In this document: positions 18,647-25,509 of the stretch, piece after piece
Position numbering within the stretch: the first letter of the stretch is position 1
Layout of the letters: each line of letters starts with the position of its first letter
Source of the DNA: CANLBN01 sp965230205
Lineage (GTDB): Bacteria > Pseudomonadota > Gammaproteobacteria > Pseudomonadales > Cellvibrionaceae
Reading direction: 5' to 3'
DNA length: 64,000 nt
NCBI GenBank assembly: GCA_965230205.1
Contig: OZ245996.1
Span: 248,001-312,000 of the forward strand
Notes under the pieces: generated by a model
The model's input: only the letters and a program-made list of their open reading frames with translations
Database searches by the model: none
What the model was told of the DNA's origin: nothing
Translations under genes and position numbers: made by a program

Positions 18647-19050
18647 CCGATAGTATAGAAACAATGAAGCTCATGGTTTGCGGTGCACATATGGAAGGTT
18701 TACCGCTTAATTACCAGATGACCGATCTCAAAGCTACTCTACTGGAAACCACCACTACCTCAGCCAATTACCAACTCTACGCACTGGCAGGGGGTCCACC
18801 CTTCCGTCCCGGACTAATACGAGATAATAACAATGGTTGCAAAATAGCAGTAGAAATATGGAAAATACCTGTAGCCAATCTTGGTTTATTTATACAAGGC
18901 ATTCCTGCGCCTTTGGGTTTAGGTAAAGTGGAGCTAGTCGACGGAGAAGAAGTTATTGGTTTTATCTGCCAGCCAGAAGGGATTAAGGATGCAAAAAATA
19001 TTAGCGAGTCTGGTGGGTGGCGTAACTATTTAGTCAGGTTGTCCAACTAG
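18643..19050 (+). CDS. Detached C-terminal domain of allophanate hydrolase
   Basis: The 135-residue protein matches the allophanate hydrolase C-terminal domain, which has a gamma-glutamylcyclotransferase-like fold. Recognisable segments are MKLMVCGAHMEGLPLNYQM, YALAGGPPFRPGL, VEIWKIPVANLGLFI and FICQPEG. In most bacteria this forms the last part of AtzF and is thought to help convert the N-carboxycarbamate product. Here it is encoded separately, joined by an ATGA overlap, so the two chains probably assemble in trans. Its last bases overlap the convergent kinase gene by four bases. Confidence 0.88.
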   Translation: MTDSIETMKLMVCGAHMEGLPLNYQMTDLKATLLETTTTSANYQLYALAGGPPFRPGLIRDNNNGCKIAVEIWKIPVANLGLFIQGIPAPLGLGKVELVDGEEVIGFICQPEGIKDAKNISESGGWRNYLVRLSN

Positions 19051-20366
19051 GCTACTGATGTATGATTTTCATTATCTTCAGGTTTTTTTTGCTGAATAGG
19101 AATGCGAATAGTAAAGCAAGTGCCTTCACCTATTTTGCTTTCAGCTGTTATCTCACCATTATGCTTTTGAATGATACTATAAGACAGTGACAAGCCTAAA
19201 CCAGTACCTTCCCCGACAGGCTTCGTTGTAAAAAATGGATCAAATATTTTATTTAGTTCATCTTGAGGAATGCCTTTACCATTATCTGCGATCTTAATGA
19301 CGATATTTTCATTACTTTTTTCCGTTGACACAACAACCCTACCATCTTTTTTATCATCACCCATCGCCTGAGCAGCATTAACCAACAAGTTCATTAACAC
19401 TTGGTTAATCTGCATTGGCAAGCATTGCACCAAAGGAATATCACCATAATTTTTTTCAATATCAGCAACATATTTAAGCTCATGCGCAACGACTTTTAAT
19501 GTGCTTTCTACACCTGCATTGATGTCAGCCTCTTCCCATTCATTTGTATCAGCACGAGAGAAATGCTTTAAAGATTTAACAATATCTTCAATACGGCTAA
19601 TCCCATCAAAGGATTCTGTCAAAAGATTATCAATATCCTCTGTAACAAATTCAACATCATGCTCTTCATTGATATCATCGATTTTTTTACTAGCATCAGA
19701 ATCCTCGAGCGAGCTAATCACTTTTTCATATTTTTCTATTACCGTATTTAGCTCTTTAGCATAATGCTTCAAGGAGCTAAAATTAGACTTTATAAAACCA
19801 ACAGGGTTATTAATTTCATGAGCGACACCTGCCGACAACTGACCAATAGAGGCCATTTTTTCAGACTGTAATAATTGGTTTTTTGTTTCCTCTAATTTAG
19901 CAATTAACGCCTGCTGTGATTTTTTCTCTTCGGCCAATCGTTTTGATGTTTTTTTTAGCTGTGTTTGAGTCATTGCCGTTGCAGTCGCATCATTGACAGT
20001 AATACAGACATGAGATACTTGTCGGAGGTCGTTGACAACAGGAAAAAGAGAACAATTTTGAATCATTTTTTCATTACTACCAGTAATAGGGCGACTACTC
20101 GCAAAATCGAATAATGATTGCCGCTGTTCCCAACTGATAAAACTGGAGTTTTTTAACAAAAAGATATTATCAATACGTCTCTGAAGCCATCTTTTTGGCA
20201 AGCCCGGATACATATCAAATAAATTATGATTAACAATATCAGCCGTATTTTTTTGGGTGTGATCTGCCATAAAATGATTACATAAAACAATATTGCATTC
20301 TCGATCAACAGCAAGAATACCAATATTAACCTGCATAAACGCTTGTTCTAATAAACTATCCATCAT
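19047..20366 (-). CDS. PAS-containing soluble histidine kinase of the H-NOX island
   Basis: This kinase of about 440 residues has a PAS-like domain first (QVNIGILAVDRECNIVLCNHF and following), then a coiled coil, HisKA with the phosphorylated histidine H183 in GVAHEINNP, and HATPase (NLLVNAAQAM, DNGKGIPQDEL, GEGTGLGLS). There is no membrane segment. I choose the ATGATG at 20366/20363 because it overlaps the end of the CheC-like gene; a longer frame would start at 20417. The last gene of the leftward H-NOX operon, it may integrate a second signal, or act on the same response regulators as the kinase at 21031. Confidence 0.9.
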   Translation of the reverse strand: MMDSLLEQAFMQVNIGILAVDRECNIVLCNHFMADHTQKNTADIVNHNLFDMYPGLPKRWLQRRIDNIFLLKNSSFISWEQRQSLFDFASSRPITGSNEKMIQNCSLFPVVNDLRQVSHVCITVNDATATAMTQTQLKKTSKRLAEEKKSQQALIAKLEETKNQLLQSEKMASIGQLSAGVAHEINNPVGFIKSNFSSLKHYAKELNTVIEKYEKVISSLEDSDASKKIDDINEEHDVEFVTEDIDNLLTESFDGISRIEDIVKSLKHFSRADTNEWEEADINAGVESTLKVVAHELKYVADIEKNYGDIPLVQCLPMQINQVLMNLLVNAAQAMGDDKKDGRVVVSTEKSNENIVIKIADNGKGIPQDELNKIFDPFFTTKPVGEGTGLGLSLSYSIIQKHNGEITAESKIGEGTCFTIRIPIQQKKPEDNENHTSVA

Positions 20367-20976
20367 TTTCCAACTGCAAATCAATGATTCGATAAAGTTC
20401 GTGAGAATCCTCTTCAATCATACATAACATGAGATGAGCTTTCATCGCTATCTTACTCACGGTATAGCCGACATCCATAAAGAGAGCATCAGTCCAATGC
20501 AAATTTCTCTTAGCAAGCACATCGTAAATAGAGGACCGAGTACTCAATAGAGACGGAGAACTAAAATTCAATTTAATTTGCAATTGTTCAGATAGGCCAC
20601 TAATGCATGCCCCAGATAAAATATTGGCTAATTCTAAAGTTAATTCTTGAATATTCAACGCAGTCATTTTATCGTCATAACCCATGACATCACCTAATTG
20701 ATAATGCTTGGCACCTTCTTCTAATAAAATAATCATTTCCCCTCGCAAGTGCCCACGAAATGATTGGCGCATAACAATGGATGTTTTAGGCAAGCTAATT
20801 TTCGAAAGCGTTTCCTTTAGATTATTTTTATTAACCCAGTGCATGCTAGGGATGGAAGGCTCTACATCACTATCGATAACCTTTTCAAGTGAGCACGCAG
20901 CACGCCCCATTGCGCTGGTTAAGATCGCTTGAATGGCGTCCTGCCTGTCGCTGTCATGATCGTCATCTATAAACAT
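20356..20976 (-). CDS. CheC-like phosphatase-family protein
   Basis: The 206-residue cytoplasmic protein resembles CheC-type CheY-P phosphatases. The helix ELANILSGACISGLSEQL holds E115 and N118 in the E-x-x-N active-site spacing. An earlier helix, AILTSAMGRAACSLEKVI, aligns with the first CheC helix but lacks the Glu/Asn pair. At most one active site is therefore intact, as in CheX-like single-site forms. It lies between two histidine kinases in the H-NOX operon and overlaps the following kinase gene. The likely role is to shorten the lifetime of phosphorylated receivers in this pathway. The closest parallel in the window is the CheX-like domain encoded at 3760. Confidence 0.75.
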   Translation of the reverse strand: MFIDDDHDSDRQDAIQAILTSAMGRAACSLEKVIDSDVEPSIPSMHWVNKNNLKETLSKISLPKTSIVMRQSFRGHLRGEMIILLEEGAKHYQLGDVMGYDDKMTALNIQELTLELANILSGACISGLSEQLQIKLNFSSPSLLSTRSSIYDVLAKRNLHWTDALFMDVGYTVSKIAMKAHLMLCMIEEDSHELYRIIDLQLENDG

Positions 20977-21030
20977 ATTATTCCTATGTCACTTGAAAAC
21001 AAGCCTATTCAACATCAATTAATCTAATAC

Positions 21031-22002
21031 TTAACTACATGTATCAACAATAGGTATTCGTAAAATAAAACTTGTTCCTTCACCTAACTTACTCTCTACA
21101 TCAATAGTGCCACTATGCTGCTTAATAATACCAGCCGAAATTGACAAGCCTAAACCTGTCCCTACACCTACTTCTTTTGTAGTATAAAAGGGATCGAAAA
21201 TCTTATCGATCGTTTCCTGTTTCATACCTGAACCGTTATCGCTGATACAAATTATTATCCATTCCTTATCACAGCTTGTTTTAACAATAATTTCCCCGAA
21301 GTCTTCAATGGCGTGGCTCGCATTCACCAACATGTTGAGTACGACTTGACTCAACCCACCGGGGTACCCCATAGTTTTGGGTAACATATCTAACTGTTGT
21401 GTTAGTTCTGCTTTATACTTTATTTCATTTTGAACAAGCTTAATGGTATTTTCGATGCATTCATTGACATCAAAGGGTTCTTTTTCATCGCTATCTATCC
21501 GAGAAAATACTTTTAGGCCATTGACTATTTTCGTAATTCTATTAGTTCCATCAAGCGATTCTTGTATCAAACTAGGAATATCTTCGATTAAATAAGTGAC
21601 ATCAACCTCCTCTTCAGCATCCAATACCTCTTTCAGTATAGAAGAGGCAGTATCAGGGAGTGAAGGACTAGCAGTATCAGATAAAACATCGATTAATTTT
21701 TTATAGGATTCAAATAATCCAAAAATATCAATCATATAGTTTTGTAATGATGAAAGATTACTTTTGACAAAGCCTGCAGGATTATTAATTTCATGAGCGA
21801 TACCGGCTGACAACTGCCCAATAGAAGCCAATTTTTCTTGATGTAGTAGTTGGGCTTTTTGATTCTTTAGTTTTTCGTAAGCCGTCTTTAAAGCTATATT
21901 AGACTCATATAACTCTCGAGACCTATTTTCCAATAAGTTCTCTGCCCGCTCTCTCGCAATTTTCTGTCGTTCATAAGCAGCTTTATAGGCTTCACCATCC
22001 AT
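21031..22002 (-). CDS. Soluble histidine kinase partnered with H-NOX (HnoK-like)
   Basis: The 323-residue kinase has no membrane segment. A basic/acidic coiled coil (about residues 5-55) leads into HisKA with H70 in GIAHEINNP, then HATPase with NMLVNASHAI, DNGSGMKQETI and GVGTGLGLS. It starts 14 bases after the H-NOX gene. In Shewanella and Vibrio the equivalent gene, HnoK/HahK, encodes a kinase inhibited by NO-bound H-NOX. I expect the same here and expect the two divergent response regulators to be targets. Similarity of the catalytic core to the kinases at 7265 and 19047 suggests duplication within the genome. Confidence 0.9.
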   Translation of the reverse strand: MDGEAYKAAYERQKIARERAENLLENRSRELYESNIALKTAYEKLKNQKAQLLHQEKLASIGQLSAGIAHEINNPAGFVKSNLSSLQNYMIDIFGLFESYKKLIDVLSDTASPSLPDTASSILKEVLDAEEEVDVTYLIEDIPSLIQESLDGTNRITKIVNGLKVFSRIDSDEKEPFDVNECIENTIKLVQNEIKYKAELTQQLDMLPKTMGYPGGLSQVVLNMLVNASHAIEDFGEIIVKTSCDKEWIIICISDNGSGMKQETIDKIFDPFYTTKEVGVGTGLGLSISAGIIKQHSGTIDVESKLGEGTSFILRIPIVDTCS

Positions 22003-22016
22003 AATAAAAAATCAAC

Positions 22017-22559
22017 CTATTGAATCGATAACTGCAACAAACAATGATCACAACCATCATGCATACAGCTTTTATGTTCCAATGCATAATTAACGTTGTA
22101 GTATTTTGCAGCTCCTCGAATCAATCCTTCAGCGAGAAAGCACAGTTTTCTTGGTGACTGATATTTAATAGACAGGTTTTTCTCGTCTATTTGCTCACAA
22201 TCCAAATCAGGTAAGTTAGGGTTGTCATATAGTTTCCTTACCTCTCGGTGAATAACGCCATCAATGCTTTTAATAAACTCAAAAAAATCTTTCTTTTCTT
22301 CACTGAACATAGGGTATTTAGTATTTAACACGTCAAATAAATAAGCACCAAACTGTTCAACTAATGTCGGGACAGGAACATTCACTATCGTCGACAAAGC
22401 ACCCACCATAGAAAATAATTCACTATCGGGATAGTCCTCAACAGAAGTATAAATACCGCCTGATTCAGGAATAACCTCGGCTAACAAACGTTCCCATGTG
22501 TCGATACCAACCTGGTCTTCTACCATTTGATTAAAGGCAATAAATACTGCACCTTTCAT
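22017..22559 (-). CDS. hnoX: H-NOX haem nitric oxide sensor
   Basis: The 180-residue cytosolic haem protein matches the H-NOX family along its length. H104 in GVIHREVRKLY is the haem-ligating histidine. Y133, S135 and R137 form the Y-x-S-x-R motif that holds the haem propionates. C140, H162, C165 and C173 sit where Shewanella and Vibrio H-NOX proteins bind zinc, a site linked to redox or sulfide sensing. The start at 22559 has GAGGAG upstream. It is the first gene of the leftward operon H-NOX, kinase, CheC-like protein, PAS kinase. NO binding normally changes the activity of the adjacent kinase. Confidence 0.96.
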   Translation of the reverse strand: MKGAVFIAFNQMVEDQVGIDTWERLLAEVIPESGGIYTSVEDYPDSELFSMVGALSTIVNVPVPTLVEQFGAYLFDVLNTKYPMFSEEKKDFFEFIKSIDGVIHREVRKLYDNPNLPDLDCEQIDEKNLSIKYQSPRKLCFLAEGLIRGAAKYYNVNYALEHKSCMHDGCDHCLLQLSIQ

Positions 22560-22773
22560 AACGACACTCCTCTGTTATTAATTGTGAACACATTAAATAT
22601 AGAGTAGATAGCATTTAACCAATCAACAAGTAAAACCAAGGTTTATGATTTTTCACTCTAAAAACTGTTTTAAATAAGCTTTTTCTTCAAGAATTATTTT
22701 GAATAAGACGTGGATTTTCTCTAAAAAAGGCGTATATGTACTTTACAAATGTCACTTAAAGCAACAAAAAAGC

Positions 22774-22787
22774 GTGACATATGTCAC
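22774..22787. promoter_or_regulatory. CRP/Vfr- or DNR-like palindrome in the divergent H-NOX promoter region
   Basis: GTGACATATGTCAC is a perfect 14-base palindrome. With its flanks it reads CGTGA-N6-TCACA, one mismatch from the CRP consensus TGTGA-N6-TCACA. It also resembles the TTGAC-N4-GTCAA pattern of NO-responsive DNR/NnrR regulators with two mismatches. It lies 118 bases before the response regulator start and 215 before the H-NOX start, in the only intergenic space between the two arms. The rest of 22560-22891 is AT-rich with no other clear element. Confidence 0.55.
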
Positions 22788-22891
22788 AAAACATCAGAGA
22801 CAAGACCGATCTAGGCCTAATAATTATTGGATGTAAAAAATTAATCTCGTTATAAATAAGCCATACATTTAAACAAGATATGGGGCTTGTT

Positions 22892-24007
22892 ATGAATCCA
22901 GCAATATTATTGGTTGATGATGAAAAATCAGTTTGCTCTGCATTAAAACGTACATTTAGGAACAGTAAATTTAACGTTTTTGAAGCAAATAATGGAAAGC
23001 AAGCATTGGATGTACTGCAGAAAAACACTATTGATGTTGTATTATCAGACCAAAGAATGCCTGGAATGAGCGGTACTCAGTTATTGACTATCGTAAAGAA
23101 TCGTTACCCTAGCGTTGGCAGAATTATCTTATCCGGTCAGAGCGATGTAAACGATTTAACTGACGCTATTAATGAAGCAAATATCTATAAATTCTTACCA
23201 AAACCATGGAATGATCAATACTTATTAGAAACAGTTAACAATGCTATCCCTAAAAAAATACCAAACCGTATAGCGCGTGAGCGATCGCAGCCCACACCTC
23301 TATTTAAAAATTCACAAAACAAGGCTATCACGGCAGAAATTACAGATGCCTTTTTTAAGCAGCAGCTCGACCTTGAACATGCCATAAAAAGCAATTCCCT
23401 CGAGCTAAGAGAGGCAATTTATAAGTCCAAACAGGAAGCAGAACTTCATTACTTAACTATCTCATGGCCAAAATTCTCACGCTTCAAACACGAAGGCATC
23501 ACCAATATAGCTTACCAATCAGGATATCTTCATGACTTATTCACTTGGTATTTACTAAATACTATCAATCATTTAGAAGAAAACGATTACAACGCAAAAG
23601 CTGTCGTTATCGACCTATTCTCTGAATCTTTTATTGGTAATAAATCTCTAAAAACACTACTTCAATCGTTAAAAAGCCAAAAAGCAGATTTAGTGTTTCG
23701 CATTCCATTTTCATTCCTTAAGATGAATAATTTCACGGAATTCCTCACTCAGATATATCAGGAAAACAGCAATCTGCTATTGAACCTCGATAAACGAGTT
23801 ATCGATATCAATGAATTAGAATTGACGCCTATTAGCTATGTAGAGATGAGTGGGAAAAGCACCAGTATCAAAAACCATTTATTAACAGAAAAGCGCTTAA
23901 AAATGGTTAATGATGCGCAAAATATAGCAATTAAAACTATACTTTCCAGAGAACAGGGTCATCTTGAACATGATTACATTAACAGTATGGGGTTTGACTT
24001 TTTTTAA
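22892..24007 (+). CDS. Response regulator with a degenerate EAL-like domain (HnoB-like)
   Basis: Residues 1-120 are a receiver with D9/D10, phosphoacceptor D53 in LSDQRMPGMSG and K104. Residues about 150-371 follow the EAL c-di-GMP phosphodiesterase layout: an LEHAI start, a LHYLTISWPKF segment where the EAL motif should be, and VVIDLFSESF in place of VNLS. LLNLDKRV replaces the DDFG loop, and TILSREQGHLE replaces the AEGVE region. The chain stops at GFDFF, just where the QGY motif would begin. All metal-binding and catalytic residues appear to be missing. Shewanella HnoB is an active REC-EAL enzyme, so this is probably an inactive or allosteric relative. The ATG at 22892 is chosen for the GGGG before it; 22880 is possible. 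Confidence 0.85.
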   Translation: MNPAILLVDDEKSVCSALKRTFRNSKFNVFEANNGKQALDVLQKNTIDVVLSDQRMPGMSGTQLLTIVKNRYPSVGRIILSGQSDVNDLTDAINEANIYKFLPKPWNDQYLLETVNNAIPKKIPNRIARERSQPTPLFKNSQNKAITAEITDAFFKQQLDLEHAIKSNSLELREAIYKSKQEAELHYLTISWPKFSRFKHEGITNIAYQSGYLHDLFTWYLLNTINHLEENDYNAKAVVIDLFSESFIGNKSLKTLLQSLKSQKADLVFRIPFSFLKMNNFTEFLTQIYQENSNLLLNLDKRVIDINELELTPISYVEMSGKSTSIKNHLLTEKRLKMVNDAQNIAIKTILSREQGHLEHDYINSMGFDFF

Positions 24008-24047
24008 CCCACTATAGGTCAATATTAATAAACACAGGAATAGCTTA

Positions 24048-25406
24048 ATGGCAGAGAAAACACGCCCAAAAATTCTTCTCGTGGATGATGAAAAGTCTAT
24101 TTTGGATGCACTCTATCGTTTTTGTCGACAACGCAAATGGGAGGCTTTTCGCGCCAATAGTGGAGCGGAAGGTCTAGAATTGCTCGACTCTAAGACCGTT
24201 GATGTCATTGTATCTGACATGCGAATGCCGAATATGGATGGCGCAGAGTTTTTAGCAAAGGCACGAGACAAAGCACCTGATGCTGTTCGCGTATTATTAA
24301 CTGGCTATGCGGATATGGAGGCCGTAATCAGCGCCGTTAATCATGCAAAAATTTATAACTATCTAAACAAGCCTTGGGATGACAATATGCTAGAGAGCGT
24401 TATCAATAGCGCTCTGGACTTTAAACAGAAGGAAGATGAACGCTTACGCTTACTCGATGAAATCGAAGAAAAAAATAAAGAGTTGGCTGAACTCAATGGC
24501 TCCTTAGAAGAAAAAGTAAAAGAGCGTACTGAAAAGTTACAACAGGCACTGCAAGACATTCAGAATTCAAACAAAAAAATCAGTAAGAACTTTCGAGAAT
24601 CATTGGCTCTAATAACATCAGTAATTGAAATGCAGGATGGCAGCAAAGCCAATTATACAGAAATGATTGCCAATGCCAGTGTCGATATTGCCAAGTCGTT
24701 AGAGTTGTCTCCCAAAGAAGTAGAGCAGATTCGTATTGCATCACAACTCCATAACATTGGGAAATTATCCCTACCAGAATCTATACGTAAAAAACCAATG
24801 AACGACTTGAATCGTACCGAGCTGGAAATCTTTCGCACACACACCATTCAAGGAGAAGCGGTACTTTCAGGCATGACTGGATTAAAAACAGTCTCCAAAT
24901 TAGTACGGTCTCATCAAGAATATATGAATGGTAAAGGATTTCCAGATAAATATAGAGACGACTTAATTCCCATCGGTGCAAAAATTATCTGCGTAACCAG
25001 CGATTTTCAAAAATTAGAAAGCAATTTATTATTAAAAGAAATTTCTGGCCCAGAAGAGGCAATAGAGTATATTAAAAGTATGTCGGGAAAACACTACGAT
25101 GCTCGTATTGTAGACTTATTTGAACAATATTATGATAAACACTTACAAGATTATCGTAGTTATTTATCACGCTTGTCATTGAAGGATGTTAAAGAAGGCA
25201 TGGTATTAGCTGAAAACCTTATTTCATCCACAGGTTTAATGCTTTTGACAAAGGAGACATCGATTACTCAAGATCATATCAATCAACTTTCTACTTACGA
25301 AACAGATATTGGTGGAGAGCTCATATTTCCTATTCTCAACTCCTCAATTGATACAATTAAACAAAGTGATGAAGCTGCAACTCCCCCTGCTGCTGATCAA
25401 ACTTGA
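24048..25406 (+). CDS. Response regulator with a degenerate HD-GYP domain (HnoD-like)
   Basis: The 452-residue protein has a receiver (D13/D14, D57 in VSDMRMPNMDG, K108 in NKPW) and a coiled-coil linker about 130-180. An HD-GYP-type domain covers about 185-370, and a short C-terminal domain is typical of this class. The HD pair is H235-N236 (QLHNIGKL), and the HHE...DG.GYP block is replaced by SHQEYMNGKGFP, so metal-binding residues are lost. In Shewanella oneidensis, HnoD is a degenerate HD-GYP regulator that modulates HnoB, and this gene matches it in position and state. It lies 40 bases after the EAL-like regulator and has an AGGAA ribosome binding site. Confidence 0.88.
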   Translation: MAEKTRPKILLVDDEKSILDALYRFCRQRKWEAFRANSGAEGLELLDSKTVDVIVSDMRMPNMDGAEFLAKARDKAPDAVRVLLTGYADMEAVISAVNHAKIYNYLNKPWDDNMLESVINSALDFKQKEDERLRLLDEIEEKNKELAELNGSLEEKVKERTEKLQQALQDIQNSNKKISKNFRESLALITSVIEMQDGSKANYTEMIANASVDIAKSLELSPKEVEQIRIASQLHNIGKLSLPESIRKKPMNDLNRTELEIFRTHTIQGEAVLSGMTGLKTVSKLVRSHQEYMNGKGFPDKYRDDLIPIGAKIICVTSDFQKLESNLLLKEISGPEEAIEYIKSMSGKHYDARIVDLFEQYYDKHLQDYRSYLSRLSLKDVKEGMVLAENLISSTGLMLLTKETSITQDHINQLSTYETDIGGELIFPILNSSIDTIKQSDEAATPPAADQT

Positions 25407-25455
25407 TCTTCAATAAAAATATCTGGATCTCTTTACTCTACAATATTTTTTACAT

Positions 25456-25487
25456 AAAAAAACGGCCCGCATAAGCGAGCCATTTTC
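25456..25487 (-). terminator. Terminator of groESL
   Basis: On the minus strand GGCTCGC and GCGGGCC form a seven-pair stem (one G-T pair) around a TTAT loop, followed by a run of T. It lies 23 bases after the groEL stop. It could also serve the convergent gene ending at 25406, although the T run on that side is short. Confidence 0.88.
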
Positions 25488-25509
25488 GATAACATCAGAT
25501 GAAGGGGGT

